Numbered from the stretch's first letter, positions 13,737-28,000 are shown. The stretch: 37,604 bases of DNA from Alphaproteobacteria bacterium (GCA_013140995.1 JABFRX010000078.1:1-37604), one strand, 5' to 3'. The notes: generated by a model from the letters alone, not told the origin. Numbers and translations are program-made.

Positions 13737-15455
13737 TCAGGGGATCGGCGGCTCGGCGTTTGCCGCGAAGTTCAACCCGACGACGGTGCCGCCGGCGTCG
13801 CCGTTACGGATCGTCATTTCCCCCGAGAGTTGTTGTGCTAGCGCCTGCATGAGCCGGTCGCCGGTAGCAGTGTCTGCGTTGGGTTGGTCGAGACCGTTCC
13901 GGTCGTCCGCAATGACAAGGTTCATTCGCCCGTCGGCGGCCGGCTGCAACGATACCGAGATATGACCGACGGCGTTCCGTTGCGGGCTTCTGTGACTGTA
14001 CGCACTCGTCATCGCTTCGTTGACGAACAGCATCAATGGAACCGCCGTGTCGCCGCTCACTTTGCAGCGGGCTAGATCCACGCTAACGGTCAAGTTCGCG
14101 TGTGCTTGATCGGAGTGTTTTTGCACTTGCTCGATCGCTTCCGACAGCAGCGGCTTCAGATCGACGGCACCATTGAGATCCACCTCGTAGATCGCGCGGT
14201 AAGTGAGCGCCAGCGAGTTGATCCTTGCGCGCGCCTGGTCGATGGCCCCCCGCGCATCGGGGTCACGCAGTTGGTTGGACTGCAAGTTCAGAAGGCTCAT
14301 AACGATCTGGAGCGTGTTCTTAACGCGGTGGTGAACCTCTTTGACCAGCAGTTCCTTTTGCGCCAGCGCCTCCTTGAGGCTGCGATCCCGTGCTTGGACG
14401 GCTGCGGCCATGTCCTCAAGTGTTGCGCCCAGGACTTGAAATTCGCGTGGTGCTTTATTGAGCGCTTGTGGGCGTATCGCATAGTGTCCCTTGCCATAGG
14501 CCACCGCCATACGGCCCAGCGTGTCGGTCCATTGAATGACCAATCGATTCGTCGCCAGCCAGATTGCAAGCGACGCAAGCAGGATCATCAGCACCGGCAG
14601 CAACAGGTCGACTGCAACGGACATATAGGAGAGACGCGTCAACTCGCTATCCGGCATCGCAAACCCGACGTAGTACTCGTGACGCAGAACGGGTGCGATC
14701 GACAGCGACCAAGGCTCACCATCGGGCCCAGTGGAGGAGATCATGCCACCGTTCCCCTTCGGAAGGGCGGCCCCGCCCGCGAAGACGATGGGCGCGATCT
14801 TGGACGCGTTCGACGCGACGATAGCGCCCGCCTTGTCGAGAAGCGCAACGACGGATCCGCGTGGCAGCCTTAGCTGGCGCTCGTGCACGGACGTTAGCCA
14901 TTGGACATCAATCGCGACGTTGAGCGTGCCGTCGAATTCGCCGCCCGCGTCCGTGAGGGGGAGAACGCCCGCGAACACGTTCTTGCGCAGAGCTTCGCTG
15001 CGGAATGGTCCGCTGACAAAGAACTCACGCCGAACCAATGCTTGGCTCCACCATGTGAACTTCGTCACATCGACGTTTGAAGGTGGCTGCACCGCCGCGC
15101 AGAGCACGGTTCCGTCGGCCGCAACCCTTACCAGGTTGCCGAACAAGGCGAAGCCCCTTAAGGAGTCTTCAAGGCGGCGTTGGCATCCCTTTCCGCCGGC
15201 CCGGACATCGTACTGCTTGGCAAGCGCCAGCAATAGCTGCTCGGCACCCACGAAGGCGTTCAGTTCATCGCTTGCGGCCGCCAATGCGCTTTGCCGCATT
15301 GTTTGGCGCGCATTTTGTTGATCCAAGCGCACGCGCTCGACGCCCTGCCAGATGTTCAAAGCCGACACAGGCAAGAGAGCTAGACAAACAATTGCCAGGA
15401 ACCGAACACCCAGACCTTTGCGCCACGCACCGGCGTCAGGCGCTTTGCCGCTCAC
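13737..15455 (-). CDS. phyK: PhyK-type sensor histidine kinase (HisKA_2), with a degenerate ATP-binding domain
   Basis: 572 residues, GTG start 2 bases after the ecfG stop. Membrane helix at residues 18-38, periplasmic sensor region of about 235 residues (42-275) with a Cys pair (91, 119), second helix at 280-302, HAMP-like linker, then HisKA_2. The phospho-acceptor is His375 in KEVHHRVKNTLQ. In the GSR such kinases phosphorylate PhyR, and the gene position beside nepR-ecfG supports this. Odd: the ATPase N-box reads LFVNEAMTSAYSH, with Ser484 where NA is usual. The D-x-G-x-G motif reads ADDRNGL, with Arg519 instead of Gly. ATP binding or turnover may be weakened. Last gene of nepR-ecfG-phyK. 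Confidence 0.85.
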   Translation of the reverse strand: MSGKAPDAGAWRKGLGVRFLAIVCLALLPVSALNIWQGVERVRLDQQNARQTMRQSALAAASDELNAFVGAEQLLLALAKQYDVRAGGKGCQRRLEDSLRGFALFGNLVRVAADGTVLCAAVQPPSNVDVTKFTWWSQALVRREFFVSGPFRSEALRKNVFAGVLPLTDAGGEFDGTLNVAIDVQWLTSVHERQLRLPRGSVVALLDKAGAIVASNASKIAPIVFAGGAALPKGNGGMISSTGPDGEPWSLSIAPVLRHEYYVGFAMPDSELTRLSYMSVAVDLLLPVLMILLASLAIWLATNRLVIQWTDTLGRMAVAYGKGHYAIRPQALNKAPREFQVLGATLEDMAAAVQARDRSLKEALAQKELLVKEVHHRVKNTLQIVMSLLNLQSNQLRDPDARGAIDQARARINSLALTYRAIYEVDLNGAVDLKPLLSEAIEQVQKHSDQAHANLTVSVDLARCKVSGDTAVPLMLFVNEAMTSAYSHRSPQRNAVGHISVSLQPAADGRMNLVIADDRNGLDQPNADTATGDRLMQALAQQLSGEMTIRNGDAGGTVVGLNFAANAEPPIP

Positions 15456-15457
15456 CT

Positions 15458-16084
15458 TCAGGCCTGGAGGCTTCTGGGAGATAACCGGTCCAGCTCTCCC
15501 AATATCTCATCGACGGCGTCACCGCGATCTTCGCGGGGTCCGAGCTGAGATGTTTGTTGCGAGAGAAGGTCTTGGAGTGTGGTGCGCGCACGCGCCAAGC
15601 GGCTTTTGATCGTGCCCAGAGCGCAACCGCAGATCGACGCGGCTTCGTCGTACGAGAAGCCGCCCGCGCCGACCAGGATCAACACCTCGCGTTGCTCGTC
15701 GGAAAGCAGGCGCAGCGCGCGAGAGAGATCGGTGAGGTCTAGCTTTGCGCCCTGATTGTCTTGCGCTACCAGCGCGTTTTCTGCGTCGCTGTCGTGCCAC
15801 GGCTGCTGCCGCCAAGAGCGGCGGCGGTCGGAGTAAAACTGGTTGCGCAAGATCATGAAAAGCCACGCTTTCAAGTTCGTGCCCAGTTGATAGGTTCCAC
15901 GGCTTTGCCAAGCCTTGGTCAAGGTCTCTTGGCACAGGTCGTCGGCGTCTTCGCGATGACCGGCCAATGTACGCGCGAAGGCACGCAAGAACGGGATCAA
16001 CGCGATCATTTCGGCGCGGAAGGCGCAATCCGCGACGGCCGCGCCGCTGCCGTTTCGTTCTTGAGGATCGGGGCTCGCCATCAC
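15458..16084 (-). CDS. ecfG: general-stress ECF sigma factor EcfG (copy 1)
   Basis: 208 residues from GTG with GAGGAG 8 bases upstream; an ATG follows at 16081. Region 2: LRAFARTLAG then DADDLCQETLTKAWQ, and LKAWLFMILRNQFYSDRR. Region 4: LLSDEQREVLILVGAGGFSY, then DEAASICGCALGTIKSRLAR, the -35-recognition helix. It directs RNA polymerase to GGAAC-N16/17-CGTT promoters. It is held by NepR, encoded just upstream (5 bases between the stop and this start). The nepR promoter carries an exact EcfG box, so the operon is autoregulated. Confidence 0.93.
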   Translation of the reverse strand: MMASPDPQERNGSGAAVADCAFRAEMIALIPFLRAFARTLAGHREDADDLCQETLTKAWQSRGTYQLGTNLKAWLFMILRNQFYSDRRRSWRQQPWHDSDAENALVAQDNQGAKLDLTDLSRALRLLSDEQREVLILVGAGGFSYDEAASICGCALGTIKSRLARARTTLQDLLSQQTSQLGPREDRGDAVDEILGELDRLSPRSLQA

Positions 16085-19000
16085 CGCGGCTACTCCTCAC
16101 GCTTGCGATCGATTTGATCCAGCAGCTCCAGGAACTCCAGCGGCACCGGTTCTTCGACGATCTCGTCGAAGATGCGTTTGAGGCCGGCCCCGATGACATC
16201 TTGCCGCGCTCGAAGTTCCGTACTCTGGTTTTTCATGGGTACGTCCGTTTTTCCTTTGAGGCGCCGGGGTGGTGACGCGTCGTTAGCTCCGCGCGCGTCC
16301 TGCTCGTTCACCGCACCGGATAGGTCGCCATCGGAATTGGGCTTTCGGACAAGCGGGCCGACGGGCTGCGGCGCGTCCGCAGGCAGAGGGTCCCGGCGCG
16401 GCTTATCTAGTTTATTCGTCATCAAGCACTACCAGGTTTGGTGCCAAAATTTTAGGCACTTAGGCACTATGCGGCGGCCTTGGTATTCAAAACGCGGGTT
16501 TCCACCAAAGGTTCCGCGTTAGGGAACTTTATTTTGGCTGGCGCGTTTCCGTCTAATCCAAAGCTGGAGAGACCGCCTCATGAGCCTTTCTGCCGCGATT
16601 GCCCCCCACCTCCCCTATCTCCGGCGCTATGCGCGCGCCCTCACCGGTTCCCAATCGGGTGGGGATTCCTATGTCCGGGCGGCACTTGAGGCCATTCTGG
16701 CCAAGCCAGAGGCCTTCGAGTCCGATCTGCCTGCCCGAATTGCGCTTTACCGGGTGTTCCATGCCATCTGGGCGACAACAAACGGTACCGACCGTGCCAC
16801 GGACGAGGGGCATGTCGCCACCTCGCCCGACGAGCGTTTGCAGGCCTTGTCGCCGTCCAATCGCGAGGCGTTGCTGTTGAGTTCGCTTGAAGGCTTCAGC
16901 CGCGCCGAGACGGCGCGAATCTTGAACAAGACCGAAGCCGCGGTCGAGGCGCAAATCGTCAAGACTCAGAAGGAAATCGAGCTTCAGCTTGCCTCTCGCG
17001 TGCTGATCATCGAAGACGAGCCCATCATCGCGCTCGACCTAGAATCCATCGTGAAGGACCTCGGCCACGAAGTTGTGGGCATTGCCGCGACGCGCGACGA
17101 CGCGGTGCGCAAGGCGCTCATGCATAAGCCGGGATTGGTCCTTGCCGATGTGCGGCTGGCCGACGGCAGTTCCGGCGTCGATGCGGTTGCGGATATTCTG
17201 CGCAGCTTCGACGTCCCAGTGATCTTTATTACCGCGTATCCCGAGCGTCTGCTGACCGGCGAGCGGCCGGAGCCGACCTACCTCATCACCAAGCCTTTCC
17301 TAACCGAGACCGTCATGGCGGCAGTGGGCCAGGCGCTTTTCTTCCATCCTGCCAAGCAACAGGCTGCGTAACGGTCGCGCACCGCCGGAACGCAATCGCC
17401 ACACGAGGCGTTTCTCCCCCGCGAGGTTTCTCGCACTGGAGAAGAACCATGAATCGATTGATGATTTCCGCAGCGGCGATCGCCTTGCTCGTCCCGGTGG
17501 GTGCTGCGTTTGCCGCACCCGTTCCCAAGGAAAAGCCGGCGCAGCAAAGCGCTCAGCCGGCGGATACGATGTCGGAGGCCTGGCAGTCGCTAAAGACAGG
17601 CGCTTACGACGCGTGGCAGGCCACAGCGCACGCCTTCGACGAAATGACGCGAAAGTCGCAGCAGGATCTGATCGTAGCGACCGCGCTGCCTGGGGCCATT
17701 TCCGGCAAGCAATTGATCGGGACGCCGATCGAAAGCGCGAAGGAAGGGCGTGTCGGCTCGATTGCGGATCTGGTTTTTGGCAACGACAACCGCGTCGACG
17801 CGATCGTCGTCTCGGATGGCGGCTTCCTGGGCATCAACAATGCGCAGATTCCGGTGAAGCCGGGCCTAGTTTCGATCTTTCGAGAGAAGAACGGGACGCT
17901 GCGCGCACGCACCAACGTGACCGAAGCGCAACTCGACAAAGCATCCGTTGGGGGTGCGTTTGTGACACGCATCGAAGCCATGAGCGAGAGCTTTAAGGAC
18001 GCGAAAATGAAGACCCTTTCGCGGCTTATTGGCGCGACCGTAGCCGGTCCGGACGGGAAGACCGTGGCCATGGTCAACGACGTGCTGCTATCGCCTGTCG
18101 GCGATGCGCAGTTCGCGTTGCTTTCGGTCGGCGGAACGATGGGCGTTGGTTCGAAGCAGGTAGCGGTCAAGGCATCGACCCTGCAGTTCACGAGATCGGA
18201 TCAACCGCTGAAGACCGGGATGACCGAGGCCCAGCTCAAATCGCTGGCGCCAATCCGCGGTGCGACGGGCGCATCGTCGGTCAGCAACTAGCAGAAGTGA
18301 CCGGAGCGAGGGGGTGCGTCCCCTCGCTCCAATTTCTTAGGCATTGGCGATCTGACGCAGGGGTTGGCGCGGGGTCTCGGCTGGCGCCGGTGGCTCACCG
18401 ATTAGGAGGATGATGGCGTCAGGTGCAGTCGCGTGGAAGGCGCTCACGGCGAACCGTGCGATCACCAGAACGGCGAGCACGCCAATGACCATTGCGATCG
18501 CTGTTGAGCCGTTGTCGTTCGTTAGCGGTTCCATTGCCATGAAACGAACTCCTTTCTGTGTTGCGACAGGATCTATGCGTGCGCGGGAGCTTCCAGAGGC
18601 ACACCGTGTTCGACTGCGGCACCGCTGAGGGAGCGCGTCGTCGGCGCAGGGATGCCGCTTTCCAGGAACTCTTTCTTGAGCACCTGCTTACGTTCGGCCA
18701 TACGTGCTCCAAGTGCGTCGAGATCGATGTCCGCCTTCTTCACTTGCGCGAACAGACCGCCGGGTTGCTCTTCCTCTTTGACGTGATGCTTGATCATCTC
18801 CGACAAGACCTTCACCTTGGCGTCATAGAATTCGTCGTCGGGCGTGCCGGCCAGCAATTCGGCGATCAGCATCTTCGCGCCGTCATGTTCGACGTAGGCC
18901 TCGTCGAGCAAATCCTCTTCCACCGCGCCGCCGCGGCAGACGGGATAGAGCAGCTCTTCCTCGATCATCGTATGGACGGAGAGCTCAAGGCAAATCTGAC

Positions 19001-22000
19001 GTGCCACTTTGGATTTTTGCTGTTTGCCGCGTGCGTCTTCGTATTCCTCGAACAGTTCCGCAACCGCGAGGTGATCGGCCTCCAGCAGGACAATCGCGTT
19101 CGCCTGATCGGCTCCGTTTCGGTCTGGCTTCTTGTCGCGTAGCTTCATGGCGATCTCCTGTTTGTTGGACGGCAGCAGGTGTAACGCGTGTAGCTGCGAT
19201 AAAGTTGCGCCGGTGAAAGGCGCGTGACTAAAGGAAAGACCGGGTCACGGTTTGCGCGTCCTGTGGGGCGCGCCGGGTTGGGGGCATTGACCGTGACCCG
19301 GAATTTTTCGCGGCTTTAGCGAACAGCCTGCTTGTCGTTGCCGCGATTGATGCGCGAAATCTTCGTGCCTTCGATGCTGACGCCGGCCATCAGACCCTGC
19401 TGATTGAAAATGAAAGCGTAAGCGTCGTCCTTCAACGTCGAGGTCGAGAGGTTTTTCGCGACGCCCTCGTCTACGACGACGACGGTCGGGCCAACGCCGA
19501 TTTCCCAACCGGCACTTTTGTTGACGTAGTCGACCGCTTTGTCGTTCATCAGGAACACTACGTAACCGTAAGACTGTGCGCCCGCTTGCAGGCCCCAAGA
19601 GCCTGTCACCGAATTGTAGTAGTCGGTCACTTTGCCGCCCTTCATCATCGTGCCTTCGCCGTATGCGCCGCCGAAGATGAGGCCGGCCTTTACGATGTTC
19701 GGGAAGATGAGTACGGCACGCGCGTTGCGCGAGATGTCGGAAGCCGTCCGGTTGGACTGCTGAAGGGTGCGGAGGGCCTGGGCCGAGTCCCTGTTGAGGT
19801 CTTCAGCGGTCGCGGCCTGTGCGGCGCTGACGGTGCCGATGGCCACCAGAGCTGCGACGGCGAAAATCGCCGCCATGAAATTTCGCTTTGTGTCTCTCAT
19901 TTGAAAATCCTTCCGGGTATCGCTTGTGGTTCACGGAGCGGGTCATGCGATCTGTGACACAGCGCCGTCTCATGGAACGCGCTGATCGTGCGAAGGTTCC
20001 GGAAGCCGAAGTTGCGCGCGGACCGGAAGTTCCGGTGCCGCGCGCTCCGTTCGGTGCTAGTGCAGTGCCTTCTCGAATTTGGCGACCTGTGCTTCGGCCT
20101 CTTCCTTCGCGACGCCGTAGCGCGTCTGGATCATGCCGATTAACTGATCGCGCTTGCCTGCGATCTTCGTGAACTCGTCGTCGGTGATATTGCCCCAGGT
20201 TTCGCGGGCCTTACCGGTGAATTGCTTCCAGCTTCCTTCGATTCGATCCCAATTCATCTCGTGCTCCTTTAGGTTGCAGCGGCTGTGGCCGCGCAGAAAC
20301 GAAACGCGTATCCCGGCGTCTGGTTCCTCAAGCGTTCGCGATAGCGAAGGAGCGCCGGGTGGACCCGACGCTACTTCTGAGAGGTGCGAACTCGCGCGTG
20401 CCCGTTTACGGCTGGGCGGGGGCGACCGGCATCTTCTCGATGTCGGACTTGGAAAGCGACGCAACCAGAATGTTGCGGTCCTTCAAGTACGTCAACTTTT
20501 TTGCGTCGATTGCGACCGCGCGTTCGCCGACGTTCAAGAAGCCGCCGACTTCGACGATCACCGCATTGGCCTTTCCGTTCGGACCAACCACGACGGAGCG
20601 AACTTCGCCGACCGCCTTGCCGTCCGAAGTCTTTACAGACGCAGTCGAGAGTGTCGCCGCGGGATTAGGAACGTCTATGCCGTTGAGACCGGCGGCAATT
20701 TCACCGGGCGTGATCTGCGCGTCCGGCGCGGCAACCTGTTCGACTTCGTTCGCCGCTTCAGCGACTGTGCGCTCGGCGACGTTCGGTGCGGGTTCCGCTG
20801 CCAGTTCCGACGCCTGGTTCTGCTTTTCTTGCGCTACGGGTGTCTTCTGTTCGCAGCCGGTGGCCAAAAGCGCCGCGGCGATCGCCGTTGTCGTGAAAAG
20901 AGCTGTTCTCAGCATGTGGTGTTCCTTCGGTTTTCGTGTGGCGCCGCGACAGCGGCCCAATGCCGCCAGAGACGTCAGTTCAGTAAACGTTGGTTAGTTA
21001 TCTCAGTTCCGCAGGTGCGACGGTTCCGCGCGGTGCTTACGCCGCTTGGTGTTCGGCACGTAGCAGGACGCGCTTGACCACGTAGAACACCGTGATGACG
21101 ACCAGGTACCCGACGATGAGCGCGAGCACATAGCGCCAGTACCCGCCGTCGACGAGCGGCGGCAAGCGGAATGCTGCGCCGTTTGCCAGAACGGGAAGCA
21201 TCACATCGGCGACGAGATGCACGACGGTTGCCCCCAGAGCGAACGCGACGATGCGGCCCCAGCTATGCATCAAGAACGCAGCGACGATCGCAATGATCAG
21301 ACCTTGGACTGCGTTGATGTGGGCGAAGCCCGATTGCAGATAGACATTCGCGTCGTTCAATAGGGATTGTAGCGTTTCCATGGTTTGTTTCCTTTGATAC
21401 AAGAGGTGTGTTTGCCGGCCTTATTGCAGTTCGATGTTGGCGCGGCGGTTTTGCGGCTCCTTCACATTGTCGGCGGTCTGTACGAGAAGCTCGGTTTCGC
21501 CGCGGCCCGACGCTTCGATCTTGTTCGCCTCGATGCCCTGGCTGACTAGCGCCTTGCGCACCGTGCTCGACCGTCGCTCGGACAGTCGCTGATTGTATTG
21601 CTGCGATCCGACGGTATCGGCATGAGCAACGACCATGATGCGGGCTGAGCCGAATTGCTTTGCGGCTGCCGCGGCGTCGGCGACAACGCCTTGGGCCTCC
21701 ACGGTTAGGTCCGATCTGTTGAACCCGAAGAAGACGAGGAACTGCTTCGGTGCCGTCTGCGGCGGGGGTGGCGTTGGTGCATCGACCATCGGCGCGGTAG
21801 AGGCGACAACGGTTTCCTGGTCGGGATAGAGATCGAACTTGAGCCCGATCGTCACAGTATGGTTCTGAACGTCGTCGGTGTCGTAAAAGTCGGTGTGACC
21901 AGCATGCCGGCCTTGGAATTCGAGCGCGTCCGACCTCAGATAGCGATAGTTCATGGTCAGATCCGTGCGCGGGCTGACCGCATAGCTGAGACCGGCGATG

Positions 22001-25000
22001 CCCTGATAGGCGAACGCCGTGTCTTCGTCTTGATCGATGACGCCGTCGTCGAATTGCGTGTGTACGGCGCCGGCACCGGCGCCCAGGCTTACCGTCATTC
22101 GGTCGGTAAGCGGAATGTCGTAGAGCACGTTGCCCATCAGCGAGGTGGTGTTGAGTTCACCGCCCGCGCTGTTGGCGATCCCATTGATGGCATCGACATC
22201 GTTGTGACGGTAACCGGCTTCGGCTTCGACACGCCAGTTGCCGCGAAATGCGTAGCCGGCGGTCGCGATTCCCGTCCACCCGGTATCGAACTCGATGCGA
22301 GCGGGTCCCGACGTCGGCAGGCTGGTGCTGAACGTGGCGTCGTTTTCCGACACCCAGTTGCCGCCGCCTTCTAGGCCCATGTACCAACCATTTGCGGGTT
22401 CGGCGGCTGCCTGGCCCGCCCAGGCGAGAGCAATAGTGCTTGCGGCGAAGAGCAATTTGGAACGCATGAGACTGACCTCGAGTGGGTGAATTGGAAATCG
22501 TCGGTTGTTGAACGCACGCGTTGGGTGTTGGTTCCCGTATGGTTTGAGTGTGTCGCGGCGGTTCATTGCGGTTTTGTTGGAACGCTCTTGGAGTTGCGTG
22601 CGTTCTCCAAACTTCAGGCTTCCCCTGAACGAGGATAGATTCATGGAACACAAATTCATTCTTTTGGCCGGTGTCATGACTGCGGCGCTTTTCAGTACGT
22701 CGGTTGCCCCGGCCATGGCCGGCAGCGACGATCAAGCCGAGGAAACGCGCGCTTTGAACGTTCAGGCGCTTGCCGCCGCGCGCGGGCAGAACGGCGCTCC
22801 CATGGAGGACATGGGCGGCGTCGAAGCCGGCCAAGAACAGAATGGCGTCGGCGGTCCGTTTTTCGAAGCGGCGCCCGGGCCGGACGATATGGGCGATGCA
22901 CCGCCCGATAGCGATGCGCCACCAGACAGCGATGAGCCGGATATGGCCGATGAGCCCGAGGGCGCAGCGCCTCCGAATGAATGATTCAGTACTTGAATGT
23001 ATGGCGTCCGGGCGCAAGTCCGGACGCCACATCTTTGTGGAACTGCTTCGCAAGCGGGCGCGTTTATTCAGGTATGCGATATAACCGCGACGAAGATCTG
23101 GATGACCCTATTGCGTTCGGACGATCAATCATCGTTGGGGCGGCGGCTGGGCTGATTGCCTGCTACGCTTTCGTATATATGAATGGTCCCAACCTTCGGA
23201 CGGGCAGCATTTTGATCGGCGGCGAGCCTCAAGCTTCGCCTGTCAGACAACTGAACTCTTCGCCAAGCCCTTCCAGCTATCAAAGCGAGCGGCGCGCCCC
23301 GGACGCCGAGGAACCGCTGGACGCGAATGAAACACAGAGTCCACCAGCCATCGAGCCGGACAGCGGGATCGACAAAGCCGACGGTGCGGGTGAGGAGCCC
23401 GACCGTTGAGGTTTAGGTTATTCGGGAACGGGCGTCGTTTTACGGGCGGACAATGCATCCAACTCCGACAGAATTCCCTGGTAGGCGCTACTCGCGTCTT
23501 CACTCGACTGAGGAAGCTGTGTGCGCTCGCTCATAAGCGATGCGATCGTATGGCGGCCCCGGGAAACGCGGCTCTTCATGGTGCCGACCGCGCAACCGCA
23601 GATCGACGCTGCCTCCTGGTAGCTGAAGCCGCCGGCTCCCACCAAGATCAGCGCCTCTCTTTGCTCGTCGGGCAGCAACGTCATCGCGCGCTTTAAGTCG
23701 GTGAGTTCCACGCTCGCTTGCTGCGATGCATCGGTGACGAGGACACGCTCCATGGCTTGTTCGTCCCAGCTCACTTGGCGCCACTTGCGCCTGTGAGCCG
23801 AATAGAACGCATTGCGCTGAATCATGAACAGCCAAGCTTTCATGTTCGTGCCGGGCTGGAACGAGGCGCGAGCTTTCCAAGCGCTGGCTAGCGACTCTTG
23901 GGCCAGATCGTCGGCGACGTCGCGATGGCCGCAGAGCGTGCGGGCGAATGCCCGGAGATAGGGCGCCAACTCGATCAAGCGTGCGCGAAACGCGTCATCC
24001 CCGGCTTCCGCCGCTGTGCCGTTCTTGCTTGTTTCCAAAGATGTCCTCGCGCGGGGCATCCATCGCGTTCGCCGCGATGATGCGTACACTTGATATGGGG
24101 CACGCGGGCGATATTGCGCCCCCACTGCCACTAAATTATCGCGGCAAGGCGGCGCGGACGCGAGCATGGAACTTTTCGGCCGGGTCCGAGTTTTCTTTCA
24201 CAAGGGCACGTGGTGCGTGACGCCTCGTCATTAACCAGCCCATTTTTAGCGACACTGCTTTCGCGGCGGTGAAGCATGACCAAGGAGGTCGAAATGTCAG
24301 GCGAGCTGTTACTGATTTGGTTGATCGTGGGCGGCGTTGCAGGCTGGCTTGCGGGAATGATCGTGAAGGGCGGAGGTTTCGGCCTGATCGGTGCCATCGT
24401 CGTCGGCATCATCGGCGCGTTCATCGGTGGGTGGCTGTTCGGACAAATGGGCGTGTCGGCGGGTGCCGGTCTCGTGGGGGCCATCGTGACCGCCACAATC
24501 GGTGCCGTTGTGTTGCTGGCGGTGCTCAGAATGGCGCGCGCCTCTAGCCTTTAGGTGCCAACCGCCTGATGGAGCGACCATCAGGCGGCCGCGACGGAGA
24601 ATTTCATGCTTGCTGCGTTTGGAACGTTGCGCATCATGCCGCTCATGGCTCTGCCGTTAGCGGTTTTTGTGCTCTTCACAACAGCCCAACAGGACGGCAC
24701 TTGGACGAGTGCCGTCGCTTTCGCGCCGGCGATGATGTCGGGGGCCCTGTGGCAAGTGACGTACGGCGACATTTTCGTTTTCGGAAGCTTGATGGTCTTG
24801 TTCGTCGAGATCATGAACGCCGTAAACACGGACGCACGCTCGATCCTCAATCATGGTCTCTCGACGCTCGTCGCCTTGATTTGCGTGGTGTTGTTTGTCA
24901 CCACGGCGAGCTTCACGAACTCGACGTTTTTCATGCTGATCACGATGATGCTGATAGATGTGATTGCAGGGTTCATCATCACGATTGTCTCAGCCCGGCG

Positions 25001-28000
25001 CGACTTTGGCACGCAGGGCTGACCGGGAAGCAGCTATCTGCCGTCGATCGCCTTGTCGATTTTCTCGCCGGCGCGTTCCATTGGTCCGTCGTTCTTCGGC
25101 TCGATGTAGTTGTCGTAGTAGTAATATCCGCCACCAATCGCCAACACTGCGAGGATCACGAGCAACAGGGTATTGGTACTTTGCGATTTCGATTCCATTG
25201 GGATGCTCCTTGGCGTGACGAGCTTCGATCAAGGTCACGCGTTGGTAACGTCCGGCGAAGCCGAAGGGTTCCGCACCTGCTGCACTTGCTTGCGAGTAAG
25301 GTGCTGATTCCGTTGAGGCAGCTTGTGCACTGGTCTCGGGCAAGATTTTCCCCTGAAGCAAGGGCTTTCTGCTACAATTCGTTGAAACCACGCTTCAATG
25401 CGTCGTGCCGTCAATATCCGAAGACGGCGAGGTTAAAGGCCGGGAACGGCGTTTTCGAAAAAGGGAGCCTGGTGAGAGTGCGGATGCCGCCATTTTTGGC
25501 GTGATGTCCGAACGGCGGTGGTCGCCGCCAACGCATTTGACGGACGGCGATTGCCGCCCTGCAAATGCCGGGAAGAACGCAAGTGTCGAAGATGCCGTTT
25601 GATGGAAGTGCGCCTCTTGTCGTCGGAATCGGCGCTTCGGCGGGCGGGCTGACTGCGTTCAAAAATTTCTTCGCCAACATGCCGGTCGATAACGGCATGG
25701 CGTTCGTGTTGGTGCAACATTTGGACCCACACCACGACAGTTTGCTTGTCGAATTGATCGCCAAGCAAACGGGCATGAACGTGGTCGAGGCCAGCGATGG
25801 CGTACAGCTCTGCGCCAATTCGATCTTCATCATTCCCCCCGACGCGACACTGACGATCAAAGGTGGCGCCCTTCATTTGACCAAACCCGCGCCACCGCGC
25901 GCTCTGCGCCATCCAATCGACACGTTCTTTCTGTCGTTGGCGGAGGACCAGGGCGAGAATGCGGTGTGCATCGTACTCGCGGGCATGGGAAGCGACGGCA
26001 CGTTCGGCTTGAAGGCGGTCAAGGAGCGTGGGGGGCTGACCATGGCGCAGGCCGAGTATGACGACCATGCGATGGTCGGCATGCCGGGGAGTGCGGCCGC
26101 CACCGGTCTCGTCGACCTGGTGCTGCCGGTTGAGTCGATGCCGAGCCGCTTGATCGCGCACCGCGCACATTTGGCCAAGGTAGCGGGGCGGAAAGACGCG
26201 AGCGGCACCCGCACGGACACGGCCGAGCATTTGGCGGCAATCAGCGCCATCTTGCGAAATGGTATCGGTCAAGACTTCGGGCAGTACAAGGAAAGCACTT
26301 TGGTTCGCCGGGTGCAGCGGCGCATGCAGGTGCTGCAGATCGACAGCGTTCCGGAGTTCATTGCCCGCTTGGAGAAAGAGCCGCGCGAGGTGGAAGCGCT
26401 GTTTCGCGACATCCTGATCGGGGTGACGCAGTTCTTCCGCGATCCGGCTTCTTTCGAGGCGCTGCAAACGGCCGTCATTGCGAAGCTGCTCGCGAACAAG
26501 GAAGCAGGCGACCACATTCGCGTCTGGGTGCCCGGCTGCGCGAGCGGCGAGGAAGTCTATTCGCTCGCGATCCTCTTCCGCGAGGCGATGGCGAAGCTGA
26601 GCGCGCCGCCTCAGGTTCAGATATTTGGCAGCGATATCGACGACCGCGCCATCGCGCGCGCGCGTACCGGACGGTATCACGGCCCGCTTCAAGGGGTATC
26701 GCAAGAGCGGCTTGAGCGTTGGTTTGCGCCGCTTGATACCGACTATTGCGTCGCCAAGGACGTGCGCGAAATGTGCGTGTTCTCCACGCATAGTTTGATC
26801 AAAGATCCGCCGTTTTCGCGGCTGCACTTGGTTTCATGCCGAAATGTGCTGATCTACTTCGATCGCGACCTGCAGGATCGGGCGATCCGGAACTTCCACT
26901 ATTCGTTGAAACCGGGCGGGTTTCTTTTTTTGGGTTCGTCCGAGAGTGTTACCCGCAACCCGGCGCTGTTTACCGCCGTCGACAAGAAGCATCGAATCTT
27001 CGAGCGGCGGGCAGCGCCGGGGCCGGCGTTGCCGGAGTTTTCGCTGACGCCCGCGGTGCGCTCCGCGCACGCTGAAGGCGCCGGCCGGGAGGACCCGATC
27101 GATCGGAGCGCCCGGCGTATCGTTGCGAAATACTCGCCGTCCTACGTGGTGGTCGATCAAGACTCGCAAGTGGTGCGTTTTTCCGGTGGCGAAATCGGTC
27201 AGCATTTGGAGCCGTCGGCAGGCGTTGCCAGTCTCGACCTGTTCATGATTTTGCGAAAGTCGCTCCGTGCGGCGGTGCGGGCCGCGGTTCGTACCGCGCG
27301 GGCTAAGCATGCAAGCGTGGTGACGGACGCCATAACAGTGACGATCGACGGTCAACGGCGGCCGGTGGTCGTGATCGTAGAGCCTTTGGCTGCGGAGGGC
27401 CCGGACGCGGCGCTGTTGCTCGTCGCGTTCAGCAATGGGCATGAGGATTTCGAGAACACGTCGGCGCGGAGGCGCACGGCCGTTGCCGGCGCGGAGTCGC
27501 CGGGGGCGATTGCCGATCTCGAGCGCGACTTGGCTACGACGAAGGTTTCGCTGCGTGCGGCCATCGACGAGCTTGAGACAACGACCGAAGAGATGAAGTC
27601 TTCCAACGAAGACTTTCAATCCGTCAACGAAGAGCTTCAGGCGTCGAACGAAGAATTGGAGACGGCCAAGGAGGAAATGCAATCGGTCAACGAGGAGCTG
27701 CATACGGTCAACACGGAGATCGTCGACAAGAACGAGCAGCTGAACGGCCTGAACAGCGATCTGAGAAACCTTCTCGACAGCACGCAGATCGCGACAATTT
27801 TTCTGGATAACGACCTTCGTATCAAAAGCTTCACGCCAGGCATGCTGGAACTGATCCATTTGCGCGGGAGCGACCAAGGGCGGCCCGTGACCGAACTCGT
27901 CAGCCGTTTGAACTATGCCGGCCTTGAAGACGACGTGCGAGCCGTTCTGAAAACACACGGCGTCATCGAGCGCGAGGTGCGCGTGGGGCATGATGGCGTA